Positions 22,232 to 32,261 of a stretch of DNA of 45,974 bases are shown piece after piece; positions within the stretch are counted from its first letter, which is position 1; the number at the start of each line of letters is the position of its first letter. The notes under the pieces were generated by a model. The model had not been told where the DNA came from. It worked only from the letters and a program-made list of their open reading frames with translations, and searched no databases. Position numbers and translations under genes: made by a program. The DNA lies in NCBI GenBank assembly GCA_900088475.1, contig FLMG01000284.1, positions 60,313-106,286 of the forward strand, given 5' to 3'. The DNA is from Hyphochytrium catenoides (Eukaryota; Sar; Hyphochytriomycetes; Hyphochytriales; Hyphochytriaceae).

Positions 22232-23581
22232 CTAAGAGCTGACTGTCCTCATTCGTGACGACAAGACAAATTCAAGGGGATGGAACGTTTACTGACTTAG
22301 GTTGGTGATCATTGGCTACTCCTCTCATCAAACTTTCTGCGCTACTCGCACCTCCCAGTTGTAGTAGAGCCGTTTTCCAGCTGGCATCTAACAGATCATC
22401 CCGCCAGAGCAGCAGCTTCGTTGCAGCGGTGATGCGAGGTATGCTTTGGACTTACAAGCTTTAGGAATTAAATCATTAGTTAGATCGACCATCGTTCCTA
22501 GCACCACCACAACAGAGTAACTAAAGCTGCTATTATTCTGGTGCTAGATCGGGCAGCGAAAGCATCACTGGCATCGATCTCACTCGCTTCATAAGAGAGT
22601 TTCTTAGCATCGAAGACCTGTCTAAGCCGTCAAGGCTCATTCCAGTCGTTCCACCACTGTTATTGACTTGTTGAATGATCCGTTGTTGACTTGATTGATC
22701 AGCGTCTCCGTACTCCGAAACAGGCTGCTGCCATCAGTTGACCAGCGCTATGGCGGCACCACTTCAATGACCCTGTTTGTGCGAGGTAGAACTATGTCTT
22801 GTACGAAGCACTTTGATGACCAGAACTCAGAAGATGCTCTTCGACATACTACTTGTAATACTTAGATCACAGCTGGCCCACCCGCCTCCTTGCCGCACTG
22901 CGGCTGTAAGACAGGGTTGAAGTTGTTTGACTACCCAGCCTGTGTTGGATGTATCTGGCAGGACGATAATCTGAAGACTCCAAGCTGGCCGCTGATGGCC
23001 CCATTACCACACTGTTTCAATTTGTATGATTGGTGTAATTATGCCGGCCTTGCAGCCTCTCCTGACATGACGTATTATTATGCCACCAAGTTATTAGATA
23101 AAGAAAACGTTCCAGTGCGACTATTGTGGGTCCGTGAGCTAGCAGTGATTGTACCTGTAGCTCCCTGTCGGTCTCACCAAGTCTTGACCCTCCTTTCCTC
23201 TTCAGTTTACCCTTTCTTTTCAACTCTTTCTTTTGGTCAAACAGCTCGTTTCCTCAATAATAAGTAGGCTTCGCTTGTCTCAAGCCTCTCTCTTGTCTTT
23301 CCACTCTTTTTTCTGGTCTGGTTTCTAAAAACAGATGGACGATCAGAACACCGCCTCCAGAAGCCATTTCTGATGCAAGAATAAGATAAGAATAGAGCTT
23401 TTCGTTTCTCTTCAAGGAGACTTTTCGAAAAGTATAACTCGCCCCGAGGTAAATACTGATACAGACCAATTTTTACGTTAGCGCCACCCAAACTTGAAAA
23501 CTACTCCTAGACCGCGAATTTAACCGGGAAATTTCTGGCTTTTTGTGTTGGCAGAATGCAATAGACGGGCTCTGCGTGCTG

Positions 23582-23690
23582 TGATTGGCCGAAAGCCTGC
23601 CATAGGTTTAGTGGGCTCATGTGACAGGGAGAGGGCCATTCTCACCCTCCACGGCGCTGATTGGCCAACTCAGGGACTGAATATAGATGG
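23582..23690 (+). promoter_or_regulatory. Promoter-like segment: two inverted CCAAT boxes and a TATA-like element
   Basis: Two copies of TGATTGGCC (inverted CCAAT) lie at about 23582-23590 and 23658-23666, and a TATA-like AATATAGAT lies at 23680-23688. This arrangement, followed by a CT-rich leader, suggests a plus-strand promoter for the 24.2-24.9 kb ORFs. Inferred from motifs only. Confidence 0.35.
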
Positions 23691-24203
23691 AGGGGAGTGG
23701 GTGGGCACGGATATCTGAGTTCTTAGATAATGGATATGAGGTCTGCTCCCCACCCGCTAAGGTGTGAGAGAGGAGCAAATAAGGTTGCTCCACGCACCTT
23801 CCTTCCTGTGTGTGCTCTGTTACCTTCATCACCCTCCTCTCTCTCCTTTGAGGCTCGTCATCTTCTCTCCCACCTTCTTAGTTCCTACCCCACTTTCTGC
23901 TGTTTTCCGCCCTCTTCTATCTCTCTTTTGACCCTTCCTTTCCTAGTAATTCCCATACCTTTGGCCTACTCTTTCTCGATAAAAGGCTAACCCAGAGGAA
24001 AGGCTTTGCCACAGCCTCACTCTAAGGTCCTCTGTCTCGCACATTTTCCCTATCTATCCTGGCTCTTTCACTGCCCATAACCCTCATCTTCCCCCATCTG
24101 TCTCGTTCTATGTCTCTCTCTTTTCCTTCCCTCGCGCTCTCTTCTCTCTCTCTCACACCCTCTTTCTCGTTCTCCTTTGTGCCTGTCTCTCATATAAAGT
24201 GCA

Positions 24204-24406
24204 TGTTTGCGCACAGCGCTAGAAGTCCAACATCAAGTGGGACTGAATACCAAGCCAAAAGAGCTACGCCAGTCTCTGTTGCTGTCCAGAGCCGACGCCG
24301 TCAAGCACTTCCCTTCTCATTCATCAATGTGCGCCATGCACCCAAGAGCATCGTCGTCTGCGACTCTCCTCCAAGTTGCCGTGAAGACCTCCCGATAACA
24401 GCGTAA
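24204..24406 (+). CDS. Small orphan ORF (67 aa)
   Basis: An ATG at 24204 opens MFAHSARSPTSSGTEYQAKR and continues to TAA at 24404-24406, through RRRQALPFSFINVRHAPKSI. Composition is balanced, unlike the CT-rich DNA just upstream. It could be an upstream ORF or an exon of the gene starting at 24537. No homologous family is recognised. Confidence 0.3.
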
Positions 24407-24536
24407 CACAATTATCTGTGGAATACGACCTTCAATATTCTCGTTAGAGATCAATAGCAGTTGTACGTCCCAACTACCAAGGATAGACCTTCATTAAGGT
24501 CTGCAGAAACAAGATAGTATCTTCGATCTATAGACA

Positions 24537-24881
24537 ATGTACACCCATACGTCAGCTGGAATCTCAGCCTACTCCCATCAAATGGGACGGTATACACATC
24601 ATGACCACTACTCTTATGGCGGCTATGCTTATTCAAGGGCACAACCTTCACAGCCAGTAGCGCCGGCTCAACCTTTTGGATATTACTTTGAGGATGATAG
24701 AGAGGATATCTCTTCGAGCTACTATAGTGTAGTGCCAAAGGCACCGACCCCAGAGCAGCTATCGCTCTATGATTGTGGCAGAGTGCCAACGGGAATTATC
24801 CATGTGACAGAGAGCAACCAGACAGTGGAGTTCTTCTCAACAGCGCACATCCCAGCGCACATTCAGACTCATCAACTATGA
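24537..24881 (+). CDS. Tyr/His/Ser-rich small protein (114 aa)
   Basis: The single-exon frame starts at ATG 24537 (context GACAATGT) and ends at TGA 24879-24881. The N-terminal half is Tyr/His/Gly/Ser-rich (YTHHDHYSYGGYAYSRAQ, then PSQPVAPAQPFGYYF), a prion-like or low-complexity composition. The C-terminal half is ordinary (SLYDCGRVPTGIIHVTESNQ). There is no signal peptide or membrane segment. The codon pattern is not explained by a simple DNA repeat, which supports real coding. It may be driven by the CCAAT/TATA segment 850 bases upstream. Function unknown; Tyr-rich prion-like segments are common in RNA-granule proteins, but that is only an analogy. Confidence 0.5.
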   Translation: MYTHTSAGISAYSHQMGRYTHHDHYSYGGYAYSRAQPSQPVAPAQPFGYYFEDDREDISSSYYSVVPKAPTPEQLSLYDCGRVPTGIIHVTESNQTVEFFSTAHIPAHIQTHQL

Positions 24882-25573
24882 AAGTTAGGTGATCGAAGCC
24901 TCAGATGAGGCTCGGACTCTGCTAAAGCAGAGTGACCTGGCCTCTTTGTAGTTCAGTACTATAATGTTGTGGTATAGACGCCTACCTTTGTATTTCTTGT
25001 ATTTATCAGTGCCCGGTCACTGCTGAATCATCCTTGTACCTCTTTCTTTAGACGTAATAAAAGCTTACGGTCTGATCTTTCTACTCTCTTGGAGTGCGTA
25101 TAAAAGTGCTTGTACCTCAGCGGAAACCCTTGGGCAGGAAGACAAAAGTTACAGTCGTCAGTCCTGGCTGTAGCTAGGACAGCAAGTAACCTTTCGTGCC
25201 ATGCGCAGTTTTGTTTGGATCTTTTCGACATGGTTATATCGCTGTATTTGATGGGGTCGTGGATTATAGCTGTCGCGCTGCTCAGTCTCAAAAGCTTGTG
25301 GCTCCATCTCAGCGGTGTCCCGTGATATCGCTATCCCGAAGGCCAAGTGGGTGCTTATCCGTTCCAGTCGTCGCGTCTTATCTCGCAATAGAGTGCTGTA
25401 TGGTTGGCGGACGTCGCCGCGGTTCTCATTCTCACGCTCATGGCTCAAGTCACAAGCTCTCATGCTGTCCGTGATCGGTTAAGAGTTGCTTGAAAGGCTA
25501 GTCTTCTTGTCATGCTGCTGATGACTTGCTAGGGTTTTTTAGCTACTAGCAGGTCTCGAAATGGGGCGAGTAT

Positions 25574-25669
25574 ATTGACTCTACAACGTTGAAACGCACA
25601 AGATTCGGAGTGACCGGGTTGTGGCGGCTAGCAAATTGACTCTACAGCTCTGAACCCACAACAATCGGC
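25574..25669. repeat. Imperfect direct repeat, about 35 bp, 61 bp apart
   Basis: 25574-25608 and 25635-25669 share ATTGACTCTACA, then GAAMSCACAA-like sequence and a TCGG end, with scattered differences. Possibly an old duplication. Confidence 0.55.
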
Positions 25670-26950
25670 CAGAGGAGGGCAAAGCAATTAAACACATGCC
25701 TCGGCGGCCTATAAGACTTCCTGGACCTCCAGATCTGCGAAAGTAACTCTATGAATTCCTGTTGTCTCTTTCTTGAATGTGTTAATCCAGCGGCCCATAC
25801 ACAACTACTGCCCAGTTTGCGCCCCGCTGGTCTGCTTTGTGCCACATAGCAAAATGAAACTTCGACACGTTTCATGTGTAGGAGGCATTCCATCAGGCCT
25901 GGTTTAAACCGAGGACAAGCCAATAACGTGGCGATCACTGAATAGAAGACTCTCGAATGAAAGGCAACGGAGGCAAGAGCAGTAACTGGGACATATTACC
26001 TCAAACAGCCACTTTAACCACCGCTGCTTGTTTCCATCTTACTTCTCACGAACATGGCGCTTAGCAGAGTAGGCGGACTTGTAAAAATAGCACCATGAGA
26101 GACATCGAAGCCTACCCCTTGTAGATCCCTCTTGGGCGTCTTTTCACGTCCATGGTGGGAAGAAGTATCAGCAAGCACCACTGAAGTTTTTTGCACGGTG
26201 AGTGACACACCACAAGACCGTCAGGAATGGGTGGTTACCTCCCTTGCGCTCAGTGCCACTAATGGATTCCTGAGATACAGACAAGCTTCGGAGCGCCAAT
26301 GTATACAGATCAGTTCAGCAGACACAAGACATGACGATAATGACACCTGCAAATTCTGAAAAGTGTCCCAGCGCTCTTCGTCTAACCCAAACCTAAAAAG
26401 TTCTTTGCGTGATTGGGTGCCTCTTGGTCTAATCTGAAGTGCAAAGTTCCTTCCTTGATGATGAGGCGAGAGCAAAGTGCTTCTCTTTACAAAGTACAAT
26501 AAGCAACCAACCCAATCAACAGGAAGAAGCTGTGGCTGCATGCAGCACATATTGGCCTCCTTGTCGCTGCATTGATTTATCCTAAGCTCGCTCATGCTAG
26601 GACTTACTACACTCTTAGGGACTAAACTGAAGGAGACAATGGCCTGTGTTTTGGCGATGAGAATTGGGCGATGGCTCGCTGAAGTCATGTCTCATCCATG
26701 GCAATGTGCGTTACAAAAAGATCTTGATTATCGACAAATAATAACTAAAGACTGTAAACTTTTTACAAGTTTGCCACTTTTTTCACACATTTCTGCCAGA
26801 AGGATGATGTGAACAGGCACACAGTGGGAGGTACATAGCATAACAAGGGGAAAATAGACAGCAAACTAGCACTATTCAACTTCTTGCCAATTATCCGTCC
26901 GTTTTGGAGTTGACTCGCTTCTCATCGCCTGCATCTCCACCCAGAGGCCA

Positions 26951-27003
26951 TGGCCCTCAAGTGCTGAAGAGGTTCAATGGCCTCAAGTGTTGAAGAGGTC
27001 CAA
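26951..27003. repeat. 26-27 bp tandem repeat, two copies
   Basis: Units 26951-26977 and 26978-27003 share TGGCC-CTCAAGTG-TGAAGAGGT-CAA, with two substitutions and a one-base length difference. Confidence 0.85.
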
Positions 27004-27147
27004 TGGCCTGACGCTGGACCTGGACGTGGAACGCAAAAGAATTGAGCGCGATCATCACGTGCGTGGTAGCCTCAACCCTAGCCGGGACAAGGCCTCCAAA
27101 CTCCATAAGCAATAAGCAATTGGTTTCACCCATCATCCTAGTCAAGG

Positions 27148-28750
27148 ATGATTGCTGGCGTAGCTGGAACGATAGTGGGCAAGCGAAGGGATCAGATACT
27201 CACCTACGGGAGTCATAGTGCTAGGGGTAAAGATGATACTGGGCCAACATGCTTGACGGCCACGTTGCTTGGCCTTCTGGCAGTTGGTTTTTTGGCGTTC
27301 TCCTTTTCGCTGGCTGGAGAAGGGGTCTATGATAAAAGGGGACATGCCGTGGAAGCTTATAACGCTGCCGTGGCGAACTGGAAGGCGGAATACCCAGACT
27401 TCTCCACGACAAAGGTAATCTTCTATCAAACCAGCAGACCTGACTCAGTAAGCGCTGATCGTGATCGACCAGTTCTTCTTGTCCTCTGCCATTAGAGAAG
27501 ATATCAAGATTCCCCTGACTCCAGATTCCTCTGAGAAGTTGGACCTTGCAAAGGGAGATGAGGAATCCTTGGAAGACTATATACCTCTGCTATACAAGTT
27601 GCAGAACCGCTCACAAATCCAGGACCTCATTCCGCCTAGTAAGCTCAGCAAGTGCTACCCTGATTCAGTATCGTCAACCTAAAGCGTCCTTCCTTGACCT
27701 ACGGGCAGCATCTTTCGTGGACAGTTCTCTTGCAAAGCAGGTTGATCTTGTACTCATTGCAGAATACTCTGTTGAGGATACCTCGACGCCTATAATTTCT
27801 AGGATGGAAATGTCGCCTGTATGGACGGCGAAGACACAGTTAGTGCCTGTTTCTCCGCCGAATCAAGCGAACAAGTGCATCTACCAACAAAAAGGAACCT
27901 TTGCCTCTGAACAGTATAAATGTACCCAGTATCTCACTCTCGCAAGCGCCTGCATCCAGGTTGGTCTCCAGATTTCCCCCCTCCCCTTTTATTTCCTGTT
28001 TGGCTTGCTGAAGATTTCCCTGGTATATGAACAGGTTAAATTTAGTCCAGGAAGTATGAACTGGAGCTTGGCTCGTCAAGCTCCAGGGTTAGACCAGTTC
28101 GGTTGCTTTAAGAGTCCGAACTCAGAGTCCTGGAGCGCGTATGTATACAGTCTGGTACGCTTGTTGCAAAAATCGAGGATAGAAGTGTGAACCCCTCGTA
28201 ATGATTTTGGTTGACTCTGGATCCTCCTTAATCTACTTTTCCTTCATCATCTACAGGCGCCAGCAATAGTCTTTTCGCCTCAAACCGGCAGCAGCCCTCC
28301 CGATGAGACGTTCTACTTCAATAACTTTGGCTTCACTCTAAGATCCTCTTCGGACATGCTTTTAGCCGCTAGAAATATCACGGGCAGTAGCGATCTCTAC
28401 TTGGGAATGCCTCAAAAAAGCGCTGAGACATTAGCCATCGTGTTCCTCGTCTTGGGAGTGGTAAGCTTGATCGTGCCATTGCAGATGCCTATTCCATTTT
28501 GATCGCTGACGTTGTCATTATCCAGATATGCTCCATTAACCCTGTACTTTACATTCACGGACTAGTCCACAAGCGCAAGGTTGTAGTTGACAATGCTCAG
28601 TCTGCAGATGATAAGGCTGTTTTTACTGGGATGCCGGATATCTTTATTACCAATGTTGACGAGGGAAATATTGACGATGATGCTGATACATCACATCACC
28701 GATCAAGTCGGCATCGAGAAAACGGTAGCGCTATGAGGTTTAGCCTATAG
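27148..28750 (+). CDS. Two-pass membrane protein with large extracytoplasmic domain (418 aa)
   Basis: Six exons join in phase: 27148-27414, 27473-27638, 27685-27959, 28035-28154, 28257-28460 and 28526-28750 (TAG). A short basic N terminus precedes TM1 at about residues 34-57 (CLTATLLGLLAVGFLAFSFS). TM2 is at about 330-356 (AETLAIVFLVLGV, then ICSINPVLYIHGL, split by the last intron) and is followed by HKRK and an acidic, His/Ser-rich tail. The 270-residue loop has four or so Cys (NKCIYQQ, YKCTQY, SACIQ, GCFKS) and Asn-glycosylation sites such as NRS and NITG, so it probably faces the lumen or outside. Topology resembles CDC50/TMEM30 flippase subunits, but their signatures are not visible, so I leave it unnamed. 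The third intron (75 bases) lacks an in-frame stop. Confidence 0.8.
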
Positions 28751-29287
28751 TCCATTAACATAAAGACCTACGCAAGTATGAAATGTTAGCAAGGTAGCGA
28801 CATTAGTAGAAAAATTTCTTATCAATTTATTTGGCTCTTTAGCTAATGCCTTTATAAATTACCCGGGTGATGAACAAGAAAGAAGAAAGACAGAAAATAA
28901 CGAGAAAGAAACAAAAGATAGGATACTGGGAGGAGAAGAAGGAGTCGTGATCCAAGAGCTAAGAAGCAGCAGATTTTTTACCTCTTCTTCTACGAACGTT
29001 ATAAATAAAGGACGAATCATAGCTGATCTTAGAAAGAAAAAGTAGGAACACTTCCACTTAGTGATATCAAGGTCGACACTCTAGGAGTACTACTTATCTC
29101 GAAGAAGAAAGAGAAGAAGGAAGAAAGTGAAGGGAAAAAAATAGAGTAGGAGAAGAAGAAGAAGAAAGAGTTTGTAAAAAATGACAAGAGCTTCGACACT
29201 TTAGTTAACCCTTCTTCCTACTGCTTTTTCCTGCGAGAGTTGACCCTGGCGCCGTTGACGGAATATGAACCATTCTAACTCTAACTG

Positions 29288-29305
29288 TGATCGTTTTCAC
29301 GATCA
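29288..29305. other. Perfect hairpin, 7-bp stem and 4-base loop
   Basis: TGATCGT-TTTC-ACGATCA is a perfect inverted repeat. It lies close to a second hairpin and about 1 kb upstream of the PRELI gene. Confidence 0.6.
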
Positions 29306-29350
29306 TTTTGGCGACTTTTATTAATCAAAAGACCGCAGTTGTTGGCCATC

Positions 29351-29372
29351 GGAGAAATAGTGACCTTTCTCC
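29351..29372. other. Hairpin, 7-bp stem and 8-base loop
   Basis: GGAGAAA at 29351-29357 pairs with TTTCTCC at 29366-29372. Confidence 0.5.
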
Positions 29373-30288
29373 GTACAGATGTCAATGAGTGACCTTGCTA
29401 CGGAAGTGCTTCACAGGAAGACAGAAGAGACACTTGCCTGCCTCTACAAGGAGTTCTACCCATTCACAATCGGGTAGAGCTTGTGGTTCACGGCTCATCA
29501 TGCCACAGTAGGCCACTCTGTCTCACACACCATCATTCACCATCCACAGTCCCTCTCTATCTCCCACTAAGTCTGTCTTGGGCTCTGTCTCATCTTTCCA
29601 CTGTCTTTGATTATCCCCCTCAACTTCTTGCTCTTCGTCTCTTTCGTCCCTCTTTCTTCCTCTCCCTTGCGATAATACCCACCCAGACCACAGTCATCGA
29701 ACCTAGCCGAACAGTAGTCCTTGTTATTACACCGCTAACATTCTAAACCCACGCATTCCGAATCCAAGCGAGATGGAGACGCTCAGAGGCAGCATTAGAC
29801 AGCGTGTATCAGGGATCTGAAGGTTATTTGAGGCACAGTATGCCCACCCATCACAGTGCTCAAAATACCCCGATAGGCTGTTCCTTTGTTCTATTTGTGC
29901 CGTTTGCACACCTTCGACTTCAAGCTTTTCGTCGCCAATAGTCCGCAATCCTTTATTATTAGCGACTGGTCATCAGCCAGGGGAGTGGCAGGTTTGTTAG
30001 CGCTTTATTATGACTGTACAACGGCAGCAGGACCGATGACTGATGAGTGATGAGGACTGACGACTGTCCTGTCCGTTCAAACCTTCCAAGATCTGATCAC
30101 AGTCTCTTATTTACCAGCTAACTCGCTACCTGGGGCAACCACCTCTAGTCTGAGCCGGGAGTTACCTTCCGGATGGTCGGGTTTAGGAGTCCCTGACGCT
30201 CCGCCGCTGTGTTTCGTCACTAAGTGCTGGCGATTATCAAGACCGGAGCCAGACGTCCTGTCGACGAAGGAGGTGACTTATAGGCAGG

Positions 30289-30867
30289 ATGGTGGCCATT
30301 AAGACTACCTCTCACACCTACAAGTATGGCTGGGATCTTGTCACGACAGCTTTCTGGAACAAGTATCCCAATCCCAACCTGCCACATGTGGAGAGCAGCG
30401 ATGTTATTGACAGATACATAGACAAGCAAGGCCGTTTGCACACTGCCAGAATTGCCAGATGTCGCCAGGATATCCCCAGCTTTGCGCAGGGCTTCTTTGG
30501 CAAGCACTGCTTTGTTTTTGAGGAGTCGGTAGTCGACGCGGACACGAAAACGTTGACGCTGAAGACAAAAAACGTGTCCTACTCCAACATGTTTCAAGTA
30601 GAGGAGACCTGCACTTATAGACCCCACGCAGACAACAAGGAGTGGACGGAGTATAAGCAACAGGCGCAGATTACGGCATTCATTCCCTTTCTTTCGAAGA
30701 AGCTGGAGCAATTCTCTGTCAAGGCGGGCAACTCCAACGCCATGAAGGGACTCCATACAATGGAAACCATCTGTAAGGATCTGTTTGAAGGAAAGTTCAT
30801 CAGCTCCTATACTTTCTGTGACGGTGACAACGCCTCGAACGAGGGATCTGGAGCTCAGCGCTCCTGA
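30289..30867 (+). CDS. PRELI/MSF1 (Ups-family) mitochondrial lipid-transfer protein (192 aa)
   Basis: A single exon from ATG 30289 to TGA 30865-30867. The PRELI/MSF1 domain fills residues 1-175: TSHTYKYGWDLVTTAFWNKYP, then RYIDKQGRLHTARIARC with SYSNMFQVEETCTYRP, and a C-terminal amphipathic helix near NAMKGLHTMETICKDLFEGK. These signatures (F/Y-x-Y-x-W at the N terminus, hV-x-E-x-x-x-Y in the middle) are typical of Ups1/PRELID1 and Ups2/PRELID3. The family carries phosphatidic acid or phosphatidylserine across the mitochondrial intermembrane space with Mdm35/TRIAP1. Which lipid this one carries cannot be told. No cleavable presequence is seen, as in Ups proteins. It lies tail to tail with the PTPMT1-like gene. 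Confidence 0.92.
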   Translation: MVAIKTTSHTYKYGWDLVTTAFWNKYPNPNLPHVESSDVIDRYIDKQGRLHTARIARCRQDIPSFAQGFFGKHCFVFEESVVDADTKTLTLKTKNVSYSNMFQVEETCTYRPHADNKEWTEYKQQAQITAFIPFLSKKLEQFSVKAGNSNAMKGLHTMETICKDLFEGKFISSYTFCDGDNASNEGSGAQRS

Positions 30868-31408
30868 GACTTAAGATTAGTTGAAATATTTGTTTTAGGT
30901 AGTGGCGAATCAGCATCTCGCTAGTTTATTTATATTATTTAACCTCAGAGTCATCATGGCCATGGCGGTATGGACATTACCGTGGCCGAGTTGAACTTTG
31001 GTGACAGGAGGGCGGCACATAGGACCCTCGTACCCCAGAAGGAGTCCATATCTCCGCCGACAAGGCTTTATGCATCAATAACAATAGCATTTTATATGAT
31101 CAGTTAAACTCTTCCCTAAAAATAGGCCCCATCCAGCTGCCTTTCTGATAGTTTGTGTGCAACGAGTTGCAGCCTTGATCAGTGGCGATATCTAGGTCCT
31201 TCTCAAAGTAGCTGAAAGGCCTAAAGAGGATCCTGTCATGGGCAAGGGAAAGGAATGGCGTGAATATCACTTCTTGGACTCCTCTTGCAATCCTACTTCT
31301 TGAGAGTCGTTGGGCGGTGGTAAATGTCCAATGACTGTGCGGTCTGGTGCCCATATGTAATCAGTGAATGTACCCTACTTGTTCTGTGCGGCCGTGACTT
31401 GCACAGCC
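30868..31408. other. Convergent 3' spacer
   Basis: This holds the 3' ends of the PRELI gene and the PTPMT1-like gene. It is AT-rich near 30880-30960. No gene or repeat is evident. Confidence 0.6.
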
Positions 31409-32261
31409 TCAAAGGTATTGAGCTCGCTTTCCGGCAGAGATCTCATCGAAGAAAGCGAGGCAGCTCTTCTGCTTATAGAGGGTCTTCCGCACCGACCTTC
31501 TGGCTAGCAGGTATTCTTGAGCTGCCTTAGGAGAGAGCGTCTTCTTTAGCATCACCCAGCAGAACGCAATCGCTGCAGAGCGCCCATTCCCACCCTTGCA
31601 GTGCACCAACACTCTCTGGTTCTTTGAGGCCTCCTTCTCGATCACGTCCATGCACATTCTGATGGTCTCTAACGTTGGTTCGCAGTGGTCCTATGACAGA
31701 AAATAAGTCTTAGCACCTAGCAGCAACAAGGTGAGTGTTAGGTAAGGCTTACTATTGTTCGAAGGTGGACTTGGCGAATGTCGTTCTGCCTGTACAGGCC
31801 CACCGGTCCGCTATACTCATCGCACAAGTTGATCACGGTGCTAACGCCCAGCTCCCGCAGCTTCTTAGGATGGTCTGAGGTCAACCAGAAGATAGAATTT
31901 GTCGGTGGCGCAAATAACTTAAGAGGCTTGTCTAAAGGCCGAAGGTGAAAGGTCAACTGTTACCTAGAAATGCCAAGGGCACTGCACCAACTAGAAGATG
32001 ATCGTCCACGGGAGTCCAATAGTTCTTCCGTCGGCTAAGGTAGGTCAACGGTAACGTTGGTAGAAAGTAAGCGCGTGACAGATAACGTCCTATGGAAGGA
32101 GGGAAAAAGTGCTTCTGAAGGAGAATGTAGACGAGTACGATCACAGCGAGGCTGATGGCCATTACCCATGGCACTTCTCCCATCAGCACCATGAATATAT
32201 TTGCAGAGAGGTTCAATGGAGACAGGATAAAGAGCGGCCACGTGCTTGCAAAGGTCGACAT
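31409..32261 (-). CDS. PTPMT1-like dual-specificity phosphatase with N-terminal membrane anchor (252 aa)
   Basis: Three exons in phase on the minus strand: 32261-31964, 31931-31753 and 31690-31409. Residues 1-55 carry one or two hydrophobic segments (IFMVLMGEVPWVMAISLAVI, then VLVYILLQKHFF). Next comes the PTPMT signature W-x-x-V-D-D-x-L-L-V-G-A-V-P, then LRELGVSTVINLCDEYSGPV. The active site is VHCKGGNGRSAAIAFCWVML (C-x5-R-S with Cys nucleophile and Arg), and SPKAAQEYLLARRSVRK follows. PTPMT1 dephosphorylates phosphatidylglycerol-phosphate in cardiolipin synthesis; plant relatives do the same in plastids and mitochondria. The P-loop HCKxGxGRS is close to the plant type (HCKAGRGRS). A bilayer anchor instead of a plain presequence suggests an inner-membrane or ER enzyme (inference). 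The substrate is not proven. Confidence 0.85.

Larger units (their letters stand above)
21593..24203. other. Gene-poor region
   Basis: Apart from the listed duplications and the promoter-like segment at 23.58-23.69 kb, I find no supported gene. The frame at 22890-23267 (+, 125 codons) begins Cys/Trp/Tyr-rich (PHCGCKTGLKLFDYPACVGC) and ends in a CT-rich Leu/Ser tail; it has no family I know and no splice partner. From about 23800 to 24190 the plus strand is strongly CT-rich. Confidence 0.45.
24882..27147. other. Gene-poor region with orphan ORFs and short repeats
   Basis: No exon chain or known domain could be assembled. Minus frames at 25642-25938 (98 codons, with QQEFIELLSQIWRSRKSYRP) and 26221-26688 (155 codons, with HWRSEACLYLRNPLVALS) have protein-like composition but no family, splice context or motif. 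The region carries imperfect repeats at 25574/25635 and 26951/26978. Confidence 0.4.
28751..30288. other. Purine-rich spacer with hairpins
   Basis: About 28870-29170 is strongly A/G-rich on the plus strand (runs of GAAGAAGAA and AAAGAAAC). Hairpins lie at 29288-29305 and 29351-29372. About 29480-29660 is CT-rich. No protein-like exon chain is visible; the 87-codon frame at 29483 is a CT-rich artefact. Confidence 0.55.

Noticed and set aside
27148-28750. CDC50/TMEM30 flippase subunit
   Set aside because: Two-TM topology and a glycosylated loop fit, but I could not find the family's conserved motifs.
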